Source: Hyposmocoma kahamanoa (Eukaryota; Arthropoda; Insecta; Lepidoptera; Cosmopterigidae). Taken from it: a stretch of DNA of 64,000 bases. The stretch's first letter is position 1. Each line of letters starts with the position of its first letter. A program made the translations under genes and the position numbers. The stretch spans positions 584,806-648,805 of the forward strand of contig NW_020653774.1 of the NCBI RefSeq assembly GCF_003589595.1. The letters run 5' to 3'. Positions 22,689 through 33,048 of the stretch are shown here, in pieces. The notes beneath the pieces are model-generated. The model was not told the DNA's origin. It worked only from the letters and a program-made list of their open reading frames with translations, and did no database searches.

Positions 22689-22850
22689 TTATTCTTTTTT
22701 TTCCATCCTCTATGGATGCACCAAACCTAACTTAGGGGATGGAAAATAATGAAACTTATGGGTAATTGTCAAATTTATTAACTTATGGCTGCTGTCAATT
22801 GGCTGTCAATTTGTCTATGCCACACTTAGAGGATGGAAAAAAATAATGCC
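22689..22850. repeat. Short inverted and direct repeat upstream of the orphan gene
   Basis: TTTTTTTCCATCCTCTA at about 22692 is inverted relative to TTAGAGGATGGAAAAAAATAATG at about 22826; a direct relative, TTAGGGGATGGAAAATAATG, lies at about 22732. The arms bracket a 120-bp loop and end 43 bp before the orphan gene's ATG. It may be a small MITE or a structured leader. Confidence 0.45.
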
Positions 22851-22866
22851 ACAGCAGGAAAATGCA

Positions 22867-22899
22867 ATGGCCAAAGCGATGTCTAACAAGAAATGGTAA
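22867..22899 (+). CDS. Upstream ORF overlapping the start codon of the orphan membrane-protein gene
   Basis: A ten-codon ORF (MAKAMSNKKW) has a TAA stop at 22897-22899, so it overlaps the ATG at 22893 in another frame. A second in-frame ATG is at 22879. If the mRNA includes this segment, ribosomes would have to bypass it or reinitiate, which could lower translation of the main ORF. The transcript start is unknown. Confidence 0.3.
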   Translation: MAKAMSNKKW

Positions 22900-24200
22900 T
22901 TTATCTCCTCATTTTCTATCTCATATACGACGTTATAGCTACCATAAATGTCTTAAATAAAGGCGTTGTTCCTCTAGAGAAAAATTCAGTGGGAATTCAA
23001 TTTTTCATAGACATTGTGAACGAAGACCGAATACAAAACTGCAAAGTCCACTGTTGGGCTAAGAGGTGTTGTTTGAACGATACAGAAAAAACAGATTGCT
23101 CTGTCATGAAGATTTATAGTGGAAGCAATTATAATGTAACGCCAAAAGATCGAGAAACTATCATAAATGTATATCCAACGCTAATACAGCATGATTTAGT
23201 AGGTTATTGTGAATTTTCGCTAAATTCAAAGTGCGGTAGAAGTATAAGATACGTTAGACGATTTGTTTATATCCCTTTTGATACTAGAATATCCATTTGG
23301 ATGAAATCTCATTTGCTTAAGCATTACATGAATGATCAGAAAAGTGCAGAATGCGATTCTTTAGACGAAGATTCTTTAAATGAGTGTAAACCTGTGACTT
23401 GCGACCACAAATACGCAGGAGTGAGACCGTTTTACAACACGCGGCAAAAAAAGTGTATACCGGCAAAAACGTGCGAAGCTGTCACAGGCAAAGAAATGCC
23501 AGATTTGGTGTATGTCCCAATAAGTAACATTTGCAGAGACTTAGAAAACCCATTGTCGGTAAAAGATGTGTACGACATCAACACTGGGTCTTATGTGACA
23601 ACAGAACCCACAGACGTTGTATTCGAATTGCGTTCGAACTGTTCCACGTTATCTGAAAATCTGAAACTGTTGACGGACTTGATGTTTGGCAAAGTGTGTG
23701 TTAATGATGATTGGAACAAAGTGAACTACAGTCGATGTGTTAGAATCGCCGTGTTGAGAATGTTAGGGTGGTTAGCAGTGTCTACTTTACTCTTACTGTC
23801 TTGTGTATTGGTGATGTGGTTCTACACCACGAGTAGACACCACTCTGAAGTGAGCAGTTACACAGTAGGCTCTAATTGGCAGTCATTGAAAGATCGTTGG
23901 GCAACGAAAAAGCAGACTTTCGGCTATGGAAATTTATCTCAGACGTCTACGACAACAAACGCGAAAATAAGGAATGAATTATTAAAGGAAGTTATGATAA
24001 GAGACATTCCTATGGAGTTGCGGGAGAGCGTGGTGAATATTTGTGACAGGATGGACACAGAAGTGAAATGGAAGCAAAGGTATAGACGCAAGGACTTAGG
24101 AAGCCAAATTAGTCTAAGGAAAGTAGAGCACTCTGAAACATGCACGAGTACGGATTCGGAAGAGGACGAATGCACTGAAAATGATAGGCTACTGAAGTGA
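22893..24200 (+). CDS. Orphan cysteine-rich single-pass (type I) membrane protein, 435 aa
   Basis: An uninterrupted 435-codon ORF that I do not recognise. Residues 1-20 are hydrophobic and fit a signal peptide. The ectodomain (about 21-285) has sixteen cysteines, including C-x3-C-x4-CC at 50-60 and a cluster at 154-194 (CKPVTC, KKCIPAKTC). N-glycosylation sequons are at N62, N81, N249 and N278. One membrane span lies at about 288-311, followed by a hydrophilic tail of about 120 residues. The tail is Ser/Thr- and Glu-rich near its end (TSTDSEEDE) and finishes with ENDRLL at 429-434, matching the acidic dileucine signal [DE]xxxL[LI] for endocytosis or lysosomal sorting. The C-x4-CC element is faintly like methuselah-type receptor ectodomains, but there is no seven-helix domain. 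A receptor or adhesion role is only a guess. The gene is on the same strand as the GMC gene, 731 bp downstream, with its own poly(A) signal. It could also be a retrocopy, since it has no introns, although it is intact. Confidence 0.85.
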   Translation: MVIYLLIFYLIYDVIATINVLNKGVVPLEKNSVGIQFFIDIVNEDRIQNCKVHCWAKRCCLNDTEKTDCSVMKIYSGSNYNVTPKDRETIINVYPTLIQHDLVGYCEFSLNSKCGRSIRYVRRFVYIPFDTRISIWMKSHLLKHYMNDQKSAECDSLDEDSLNECKPVTCDHKYAGVRPFYNTRQKKCIPAKTCEAVTGKEMPDLVYVPISNICRDLENPLSVKDVYDINTGSYVTTEPTDVVFELRSNCSTLSENLKLLTDLMFGKVCVNDDWNKVNYSRCVRIAVLRMLGWLAVSTLLLLSCVLVMWFYTTSRHHSEVSSYTVGSNWQSLKDRWATKKQTFGYGNLSQTSTTTNAKIRNELLKEVMIRDIPMELRESVVNICDRMDTEVKWKQRYRRKDLGSQISLRKVEHSETCTSTDSEEDECTENDRLLK

Positions 24201-24295
24201 CTGTGAGGATTAGAGTTTTTTTACGCAGTGCAATGTAAATATGCAACTTAAATATACTTGATAGATTATGATAATGGTAAATATAAAAAATTGTA

Positions 24296-24301
24296 AATAA
24301 A
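24296..24301 (+). terminator. Poly(A) signal AATAAA of the orphan membrane-protein gene
   Basis: AATAAA lies 95 bp after the stop codon in AT-rich DNA, followed by a T-rich stretch. Its spacing fits a short 3' UTR. Confidence 0.6.
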
Positions 24302-25204
24302 TAGCTTTTTTATTTATTGGCTAAAAAGGTAAACATTCGACTACACTTTTCCGTATAATTATTAAGTTACGCTGTAGTCGAGAATGGAACGAACTTAATT
24401 AGTATAAAAGTTTATTTATACCAGAATTAACTTTCCTGGTTTTAAAAAGTGTTTAAAGAGAGTCAAATTTTTGTTACGGTTTAGGCATAAAAAGCTTTAC
24501 TCGTAATTGTAAGGAGTTTCCTTTGCTAGAAGCACTCAGTAATGAAAACCGGGGAAAAATGAGAAAGTTAGTACTTAAAAATATTTTATCTACAAATCAA
24601 ACGCATTTCAGAATATGCGTGTGTATACGTTACATATGTACGTTGTTGTACAGTTTCCAAAGCAAGGAACACCCATTTCCTAATTGAACAAGCCCACAAG
24701 GATCGCTCGACTTTGGACTAAGTTCGAGCTAACTTCAGCTTTAACTTAGTAATAAATTAAGTCAGTCTTTGTTCAGCAATTTCGTTTCGTAGTATTAGCA
24801 TTGAAATCATATTAGCATTACATTAATTACCTTGCTAAACAGATAGTCAAAAACATCGTATAAATGAAATATACTTAACCTTTTACATTAATAATAATTA
24901 TTAAAAATAAATATTGCATTTCGTATGGTGAATTGCAATGAGGTCCATAAATACCAAATTCGACAAAACAACTCGGCTCTCAATGTACACAATTAAAAAA
25001 TATAAAAACTGTCGGATGTAGAGACAGCTAGATTCTTTCACAGTTTGATGACCTTCGCCATTTTGGTGATTTTACTTTTAGCCACCGAGTTAGTTTCACA
25101 CAGTACCTTTATGAGAATGTAATTTATGTTAAGAAGAATAGTATGTTTTTTATGAAAAAAGTAATGACTGAATACGGGGAAGAACACAACTTGTTCTTGA
25201 ATGT
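24302..25204. other. No supported gene
   Basis: AT-rich intergenic sequence downstream of the orphan gene. The minus ORF at 25038-25277 shows no domain. Confidence 0.35.
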
Positions 25205-25410
25205 TGTCTTGTAAAGTCACAAGTTCATTCAAGGGGCAATGTATACCTTCTATAGTAAGATTCCGGTTGATATTCAAAATTTGCCATTTACGCTTTTTAA
25301 TAGTGATATAAAACTTTATATTAAAGGTTATTTACTATACAGCTTCTCTGCGTTTGAAGTGGAATCCGTGGGAGTGATCCTATTAGTACTATTAGGTTGT
25401 TTATGTCTAA
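25205..25410 (+). mobile_element. CR1/Zenon-like LINE C-terminal ORF2 fragment
   Basis: The + strand reads FYSKIPVDIQNLPFTLFNS and IKLYIKGYLLYSFSAF, close to the FYNKIPIDIQNLPFARFK end seen at 5122-5762. It has neither a 5' RT region nor a clear 3' tail. Confidence 0.65.
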
Positions 25411-25596
25411 AAAACTCAGAATAAATCAAGTAAATGATTAATGTGAATAAAATGTTTATTTACAAAGAGAGTTTCTTATTCGTTCCTAAGCTGGTGTCAC
25501 AGCTGCGCGTACGGTCCGTACGGACTGTCCGCTTTCGGGCCATCCGCATGCGTAGAAGCTCAATTCAGTTCAATTCACTTCACTTCAATTCACTTT

Positions 25597-25942
25597 TTAT
25601 AATATTTGAGCATTTATAAATGCAAAATAATAAATTCTCACATGACATTCCCGGATATTCCCATAAGAAGTAAAATATTTCCAAATAGAATATTGATCGA
25701 CTTTAATTAAACGTTTGCAAGTCGATAATGACTTTTTGATAGATTATGGTACAACAGTAAAGCCAATTTTTGTATAAGCATGTAAAAGAACCTATTTCAT
25801 CATTCACATTTTACATTCACGTTATTGTCTATGGGATCCGAAGCCCAAAACGAACGCGTTGTGGCTAACGAACTGCGGACGGCTCACGGATCGTTTTGAT
25901 TTCGTACGCAGCTGCGGTTGTAAATTTTGAGAGTAGACCTTC
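25597..25942 (-). repeat. Dispersed ~350-bp repeat, copy 1 (inverted relative to 43131-43496)
   Basis: Read as complement it matches 43131-43496 over its length. Landmarks are AGCATTTATAAATGC, GACATTCCCGGATATTCCC, TTAATTAAACGTTTGCAAGT, TGTCTATGGGATCCGAAGCC and CGGATCGTTTTGATTTCGTA. No ORF or terminal inverted repeat is evident, and the family is not one I recognise. Confidence 0.75.
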
Positions 25943-26067
25943 AGAGCACTGCGGTCAGTGCTCGGAATCGAGTATTTAATTTAATGCGGATATTCGCGGA
26001 TGACAGTCGCCTATAATGAACGCACGGGTGGTTTGTGCAGAGTTCACGGACAGCAGTTTCTTTAACT

Positions 26068-26291
26068 CGCATACACTTAACATAGCCAGGCACTAGAGAA
26101 ACCCTGTGTCGCAGGTGCCATGGACACACACATAGACAACCACAAATTCACTTAAACTCACGAGAGAAATAAATGTAGGCCATGTATAATTGTAAGTCAA
26201 TGAGGCCATGTAAATATTTCTCCCGGCGCGGGAATCGAACCTGGGACCTCTGCGTGGCAGTCCGGCATGGTAACTGTTCGGCCATGGAGGT
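26068..26291 (-). mobile_element. tRNA-derived SINE (family A), full length, interrupted by a hAT-MITE scar
   Basis: The minus strand has the A-box region (complement of CTGTTCGGCCATGG), the B box (complement of 26231-26241) and the full body to GCTATGTTAAGTG. The body is interrupted at 26185-26202 by foreign sequence flanked by AGGCCATG repeats; see that entry. Confidence 0.85.
26177..26210. mobile_element. 18-bp hAT-MITE remnant with 8-bp target duplication, inside a SINE
   Basis: AGGCCATG (26177-26184), then TATAATTGTAAGTCAATG (26185-26202), then AGGCCATG again (26203-26210). The 18 bp equal the right terminus of the MITE at 30122-30349. Other SINE copies have a single uninterrupted TAGGCCATAC here, so the duplicated octamer is a hAT-type target-site duplication. 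Confidence 0.85.
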
Positions 26292-27639
26292 AGTCGTTAG
26301 GGGGCAGTGTGTTCCGTACGGAGCAATCCGCGTCACTGTAAAACGATATTCACACGTGTTACTCCGCTCCGGTGCTCCGCGCGAACGCGGACGGTCCGTA
26401 GATAAATCCGCACCGCTCTGAGTGTTAAATCAATTTGACAATTTGAAGTGAATGAAATAAAGGTATTGAAATTTTTAATAAAATCAACACTTCTTTATTA
26501 ATTCGAATCCGAGCGTGTACGAATGATTGTGAACAATTATGAATTTTCAGATCCGTCACTTGAGAAATGATTGACAAAAAGTAGCCTATGTTCTTCTCCT
26601 AGCTCTCATCTGCATCTACCAAAACTCATCAGAACTTAGCAGACAGAGACAGAGTTACTTTCGAATTTGTAATATTAGTTTGGATTAAAGGCAGTGGTGG
26701 ATAGCAGACGAGACCTGCATCCCCTTACCGCCTAGAGGTAGGTACTTTAGAAATAACAAATTGAATAAGAGGGCCCGACGTCACGTGCACGCGGTGTCCT
26801 TTAAAATCGAACTAACGATTTTTCGGGAATTAAAATTAACTAATGTCATTGCGTTTACGAAAGTACTACGTTATAAGTTAATAAAAATGGCATTAAATAG
26901 TCAATACGTATTGGATCTTGCGTATCCACGGTAACGTATATAATAATACTACGATAATAATACGAGGCAAAGCTGTTGGATTTGTAAAATTATTTGGATT
27001 CATTTACAAATTTAATCAGTCCTAATTTTCATGTATCTAATGTTCCGGTTTGTAAAGATAAAGGAATTCTTACACATAATTTTTAAAGTAGTGTGATTTT
27101 CGAGAACGAACATTGACTTATGACACGAGTTGAGGCCGTGAGAAAATTTTGCCATTGGAGATAAATACTTAACAACGGCGATGTTCGTTATAATTTTATA
27201 TATTGTTTTTATAAAACTGAAATTCTTATCGAAATTCTATTAAAAAGCAGAACTTGGTATACGTTCGAATTATGACTGGAACATTTGGACGGTTGCAGCG
27301 AGGTCGGAGCCGATTTATTTTATAAAAAAGGTGTTGTATATCTTCTTATAGGATGCAAAAAAAGGAAATATCGGTGCAAAGAGGTGTGCACAGCTTTGCA
27401 GAACGTTTGCGAACTGGGGAATCAATACCTGTCAAAAAATAATATACAAATCTTAGAGGATCGAAAAAATAAAGGAAAGAAGCTGCCCTATCTACGGAAT
27501 AAACGCACCTACCTAAATACCATAATCATACATAAGTCAATATCGACATGCAAATGTGTGGCTTGGATGTTGAAACTGTTTTTTATGTTTGCAAATTTTT
27601 ATAGTATCCTGTAATCAAAGTATGATTAATACTAGGCCA
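26292..27639. other. No supported gene; GC-rich patch at the left
   Basis: 26300-26420 is CpG-rich (CCGTACGGAGCAATCCGCG, CGCGAACGCGGACGGTCCGT) and shares wording with 25490-25550 (GCGTACGGTCCGTACGGAC). Both may be arms of one decayed element bracketing the repeats between them. The ORF at 27285-27614 is Lys/Cys-rich without a domain and is not called a gene. Confidence 0.4.
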
Positions 27640-28490
27640 TTATCACTAGGCAAGTAATGAGCCATTTTAATCAAAATTAAATATAAAGTTATTTTACCAA
27701 TAAATGTAACGATGGAATTGCATTCAAAGTTCTATTAAAATTTGACTTCAAAATGGAGCGTACAAACGAAGATAGTATTTGATTCAATGTTTATGTTCGG
27801 CAGTCCTATAATATCCAACCAGTCTTTCTTTCTTTTTTCATTTGTAGGTAAATTTTGAAAATAATAATAATGAAATAATTAAAACCTCCTAGTAAATTGG
27901 TTCAATAACAGAATATCGATAATATGTCTGCTTACAAGAACAACACTATCTCAAAATAATCGTTATCAACAATCGTCAAAATATACTAACAAACAGGCAA
28001 TCTCAAGTAACCAAAGCAAAATTCGGCAAGACTTATGAATAAACTACTTAAATAAGTAACCAATTACATGAGATATTTGGGCTATTGTATGATTTATAGG
28101 CAGAAAAATAACATTCGGTTACTTTCCAATTTTCTACTGTCGCACCCCTTAATGCTGCAGCGACGCATTTTTATCAATACTTAATTGTTCTCACTGTCAA
28201 TATTTTTGTCCATTTCATTACAATTCATGCGAATAATTCACTAAAACATTTGGCCAAATATTGATTTTGACATTTCATGTACTTCCCTTTGACAACCGGA
28301 AACGGTTCAAAAGCTACTACAAAAATGGCAAAATGAGGACAGTTGGCATTTAAGATGACGTTACGCATTTTCGATTCCCGCGCTTGACATAAATCACTGT
28401 AGTGCTATCTCTTTTGACTTACGGCGGCACGCAGTAGTTAAACAAAGACAATAAAATGTTTATGTTTTCACTGTCTAAATGCATCATATA
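27640..28490 (+). repeat. Dispersed ~850-bp repeat block, copy 1 (direct copy at 44245-45110)
   Basis: It matches 44245-45110 in the same orientation with scattered differences and small indels. Shared landmarks include GATGGAATTGCATT, AACAGAATATCGATAATATG, AGTAACCAAAGCA, TTCTCACTGTCAATATTTTT, TACAATTCATGCGAATAATT and GTAGTTAAACAAAGACAATA. It has no ORF. The best-conserved stretch is near 28190-28245. Confidence 0.8.
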
Positions 28491-29579
28491 CATATAAAGT
28501 CTGATTTATGTTAATATAACATGTCCTTTGGTTTCCATAGTATATGATACAAATACGTACTATACCTACATAAAAGTCACACAAAAAACTGACTGATTTT
28601 GAAAACCGGTTTTTTCGGTTTTTTCGGATATTTTTATTGGCACCCAAATAATCCTTTAAGAGTGTCAGAAAACTAGAAAAAACATAAAATCAATGTTTTG
28701 TAGATTATTTTTATTATTCACAGCTCCAATGACTTTTTTTAACTTCTCGGATTATAATAAAAACAAATCAACAACACTAATATTGGAAAATAAATATGGT
28801 TAAATAGCATTGACTTACAAATAAAAATAGAGACAAGCAATTAGACATCTTCTTTTTCAGTCTTATTCTATGTAGTGTTGCAAGCGTTCGCCTTATAATA
28901 TAATATAAATAATATATACGAATATAACTATTGTTTAATTTCGTTAAAGGGTCACGATTTTAGGTTTGAAATAGCCTGCGGGTCAAAAAAAATTTGGTCT
29001 CTAAACTAAAACCAAATATTAGCTTACTAAACATTCGTAAAACCTGAATCTAGCGACTAAGTCGATAAAACGGCAACACTGTCCAGGCAGAAAAAATCGA
29101 AACAAAAAGATTTTTTAAAAGTTGTTGTTGCTACACTGGTCGCGCCGGCGCACCTTACTTGCCCATCGCTATCCAAAGGTACATTTATTCAGGACCTCTA
29201 GTCTGGTACCCGAGCTCCTGGCATTTAGTTAACGTTTATTTCTCATTATGAAAAAAATCACGTTACGATAATATCATGACTTAGGAATTTCCGTTTTAAT
29301 AATTTTGAGACAAAATCGAAAATCCCGATAATCCCGGGTTTTCCTTAGCTGAAAACGTCGTATTAATAGACGTCTCTTACTATAGCACTATAGTGTTAAG
29401 GGGCGTCGTGTCGTCGCTATAATATTTTTGTGTAGTAAGGAAGGTCTTTTTACGTGAGTTTTTGGGTCTCTCAATTAATGAATATCGTACCATTAAGTGC
29501 CACAATCACCCAGAAGGTATTTTGAACACTACTGGAAGACTGATACTTTTGACTGAATTAAATCCCAGTATAAACATTT
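28491..29579. other. No supported gene
   Basis: AT-rich, with a small GC-rich spot at about 29140-29220 (CTGGTCGCGCCGGCGCACC). No ORF, RNA gene or known repeat is identified. Confidence 0.35.
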
Positions 29580-29770
29580 GGTGAAATTACAGGCACATGG
29601 GACTTGTCAACTTACGTCTCGGTGTGACGGGCGCAGTGGCAGTGCGCTTCAGATCTTTGCGATTTAAAGAGCTGAGTGGCACTGCAACTGTTATGGACAG
29701 GCGTGTAGCTTACCATCAGGCGCACGACTTGTTCGTGCCGTCACTTGATATTCTAAAAAAAAAAGAAAAA
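29580..29770 (+). mobile_element. GCAGTAG-family interspersed repeat, 3' two-thirds
   Basis: Starts at GGTGAAATTACAGGCACATG and continues through GACGGGCGCAGTGGCAGTG, GAGCTGAGTGGCACTGCAAC and CATCAGGCGCACGACTTGTT to an A-run. Confidence 0.8.
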
Positions 29771-30121
29771 ATGTCATTGTCGTAATACATTATTATGTTA
29801 CAGGACGAGAAGAATTTGGAAAGAATGAATTTCTTTGTTAAATTTATCAGAATTAATCAGAGAGGAACAAATTTGTGTACAAAATATGAAGTTATAAAGT
29901 AAAGTATGTAAATATGATGTTGTTTTCAATATTCCAGGAAATTAATTGTCAATAGCCGTTTAATAAAAATTAAAGTAAATAAAGAACCTGTATTTATGAA
30001 ACTTCTTCATTTAATTAAAAAAAGAAGATGGTATTATTCAAGATTGCACTAGGGTCCTTCGCGTTCGGATTCCCGTTTCGACTTAGCATCATGTGGAGTG
30101 GAGTCATCTGACTGCCATGTA

Positions 30122-30349
30122 CATTGACTTACAAATAAATGGACGACGGGTCTAATACAAAAACCACGAAAAAAATGTCCTAAGCCAACCTATTCGAAAT
30201 TTAAATTGTTGTGTCATCGCAGTATCGCGCTGTCCGTAGAACAAATGAAGACTAAAGCGGAGTGTCGCGCTCTGTATACGATTTTAGCGCCTTACAAGTG
30301 CGGACGCTTTTTAGCGCGGACCCGACGTCCATATAATTGTAAGTCAATG
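30122..30349. mobile_element. hAT-type MITE, 228 bp
   Basis: The left end CATTGACTTACAAATAAATG and the right end CATATAATTGTAAGTCAATG are inverted over about 24 bp with two mismatches. Flanks GCCATGTA (30114-30121) and ATCATGTA (30350-30357) agree at six of eight positions, consistent with an aged 8-bp target duplication. It shares its interior (GGACGACGGGTCTAATACAA, GAAGACTAAAGCG, GCGCGGACCCGACGTCC) with the copy at 50164. It encodes no transposase. Confidence 0.85.
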
Positions 30350-30470
30350 ATCATGTACGAACGAATACAAAAAACTTCATCATAGCGAATGGCCGAATCC
30401 TGTTCTGTCTGTACAAATGAAATGAGATTCCATGGAGAGAAAAATGGAGACGTGTGGTAAGGTCACATTA

Positions 30471-30605
30471 ACTGCCTCCGCCGAACGGTTACCATCCTGG
30501 ACTGTCCTGGGTTAGATTCCCGGGCCGGGAGAAATATTTGTCCATGGCAACTGTGACGCAGGGTTTCCCTAGTGCGGAGTTATGAATGTGTGCGCGTAAT
30601 GCGTT
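30471..30605 (+). mobile_element. tRNA-derived SINE (family A), internally deleted
   Basis: ACTGCCTCCGCCGAACGGTT and GATTCCCGGGCCGGGAGAAA are followed by CCATGGCAACTGTGACGCAG and GGGTTTCCCTAGTGCGG. About 80 bp of the body are missing, and the A and B boxes are mutated. Confidence 0.75.
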
Positions 30606-30999
30606 ATGCGCGTTATACATCTGCAAATAATAACTTTTCAGGATAGAGTTGTGTTCAAGTTCACGTGACCGGACGTAAATTTGCATCATGACAATAATAG
30701 ACTACTCAGCAGTGCACTGAACGAATTCCAACGTGCAAGACCAGACTGCTGAGTAGACGTTTCCTTTACATTTAAAAAGAATATTGTAATATTTTGCACA
30801 CATGCAAATAGAGTTTGTATAAATAGTCTAGTTTTTAGAAATATAGGTCTCTTTGAATCCAGACATCAACGCTGTCTCATTGACGACGACGGAACTCTCC
30901 TGACTACAGCATCCTCTCACTGCGGCCAAGACACCTTTAGCCGTCAGCTTATCTGATCAGTCTTGTGAGTCCGTGAGACTGACTGTGAGAAAATCAGTT
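30606..30999. other. No supported gene
   Basis: Flank or 5' remnant of the LINE that follows; no motif is recognised. Two CTGCTGAGTAG-like words (complementary pair at about 30702 and 30746) form a weak inverted repeat. Confidence 0.35.
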
Positions 31000-33048
31000 A
31001 ACAGGCTTTTTCTACTATCTATCTATATAAATATAAGAAGTACGGAAATCCGTGCGACTCTGACGTATTTTCGCTGCTGCGAAGATCAAGTAAGGTGGCG
31101 GGGCTAGAGGAAAATATTACTTCAGATATTAAAGCTTTTTGGCGATACACAAAGGTGAAAAAAGTAACCAATGACTTTCTTACACAGATGTATTACCTGA
31201 AGCATTTTGCTGAAAGTGGTCCTGATATTGCTAATTTATTTGCAAGTATCTTTTCATCTGTCTATGTGATTGCCAATCCGTCAACATATACAGCAAACTG
31301 TGAACATTCCAATCTCGTATTATTCTCTGTTCACATCCTGGACAGGTCTATTAAATCGACTCTTGAGTCAATTGATATTAGAAAGAGCGCGGGCCCTGAT
31401 GGGATTCCGCCTATTTTTGTAAAACGATGTTCCGTTGTGTTGATAAAACCCTTGGGTATTGTTTACCACAAATCTTTGAGCAGTGGTTGTTTTCCAGGTC
31501 TGTGGAAGTTGACTAAGATCGTGCCCGTACAAAAAGGAGGAGATAAAAAGTATATTTCTAATTATAGACCTATACGTATTCTTAATTGCTTTGCTAAGAT
31601 TTTTGAAAGTCTGGTGTATGCTCACTTTTATTCACATTTGAAGACAGTTATCAGTCCCCAACAGCATGGATTTGTAAAATCTCGATCTACCGCTACTAAT
31701 CTTTTAAGTTATATGCATTACTTGAGTTGTTCATTCGATCAATCTGAACAGGTAGATTCAGTTTACAATGATTTTGCTAAAGCATTTGATCGCGTTGATC
31801 ATGCTATACTTTGTATTAAAGCTGAGCGCTTAGGAATTCATGGTTCGCTTCTGAGGTGGCTTCATTTATATCTGCAAAATCGTACTCAACTTGTAACAGT
31901 TTATGGTTTTGAGTCAGCTCCACTTGTTGCGGATTCCGGCGTTCCACAGGGATCAAACCCCGATCCCTTACTCTTTCACATGTTTATAAATGACCTTCTG
32001 AGCCAGTTCAAGTGTGAGTGCCTAGTCTTTGCTGACGACCTAAAATTTTTTCGCTGAACACATTCTACTGATGATTGCGTTAATCGTTGGTGTGTGGAAA
32101 ACAATATGTTTCTTACCGTAGCCAAATGCCAGTTTATCACATTTACTAAAAAGAAGAATTACATCCCGTCATCGTATATGCTACGTGGAGTTCAGCTGGA
32201 ACGTGTGAATGCAGTACGTGATCTAGGCGTTTGGTTTGACTCGAAGCTTTCCTTTAGAGTACACTTCGATTCAATGATTTTAAAAGCAAGGCGGACTATG
32301 AGTTTCCTATAGAGAGTTACAAAACCTTTCAAGCAAACACGAAGTATGATTATTCTGTATGTGGGTCTTGTGAGAAGTATACTAGAGTACTGCAGCATAA
32401 TATGGTCACCTATTTATAACAATCATATCAACAGGATACAGACGATACACAAACGCTTTGTTCGTAGTCTTGCTTCAAAATTGGGATTAAGAAAAAAAAT
32501 AGTAACAGATAGGCTTAACCAATTCAAACTAGATTCACTTTGCGTGAGACGGCAAGTAGCTGACCTTCTGATGTTGCACAAAATAGTAAATTCCAAATTA
32601 GATACTGATATCACAAGCCATGTTTCGCTGAAGGTCACTAATAGGTCTAACTGTAGGCAACATTTGTTTTTGGTGCCTTCTGCAAAAAATATTGTGTCAC
32701 ATAACAGCCCTCTCATACGTTTATGCAGGCAGTATAATGCTTTATGTAAAGATCTTGAAATATTCCATCAGAGCACCAACACATTTGTAAAAATTATAAT
32801 AAGCCCTGATTGTAAGGAGGCACGTGAACACATCACAGAGTGAAGTAATTTTATTTAAAGTATATACACATTTTCTATTGACTTAGTTAGCCATATTCAT
32901 TAAGTTGCAAAATGTTATTTGCATGATGTGCGTGGTTGTTATTGAGCTACAAATTTGTATGTATCTGATTAATGTCGTAGTTTTACTTGTATTACACAAT
33001 TCGTATCTTGTAACTGAGCCAAAATAAGTAAAACAAAAATAAAAATAC
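31000..33048 (+). pseudogene. Jockey-clade LINE reverse transcriptase, one frame with two in-frame stops
   Basis: The three ORF pieces 31095-32057, 32094-32312 and 32346-32843 share one reading frame, split only by TGA (32055) and TAG (32310); the frame is open upstream to about 31000. RT landmarks in order are SAGPDGIPPIFVK, WKLTKIVPVQKGGDKKYISN, YRPIRILNCFAKIFE, QQHGFVKSRSTATNL, DFAKAFDRVDHAI, SGVPQGSNPDPLLF and VFADDLKFF (catalytic box with FADD). The C-terminal part has SILEYCSIIWSPIYNNHI. A short deletion after FADD seems likely, as the usual spacer before WCVENNMFL is short. The endonuclease is absent, so the copy is 5'-truncated. An A-rich tail ends near 33048. It is the best-preserved LINE here and is not functional. 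Confidence 0.88.

Noticed and set aside
22893..24200. Viral envelope or baculovirus-type origin for the orphan protein
   Set aside because: Signal peptide, Cys-rich ectodomain and single span are compatible, but I see no fusion peptide, furin site or known viral signature. Left as unknown.
26182..26421. Opposite ORFs at 25941-26421 around the SINE
   Set aside because: Artefacts of SINE and CpG-rich patch sequence; the same wording appears in other SINE copies.
27285..27614. 109-codon + ORF, Lys/Cys-rich
   Set aside because: No domain, signal or splice context, and composition follows local AT bias. It lies in repeat-rich DNA and I cannot support it as a gene.
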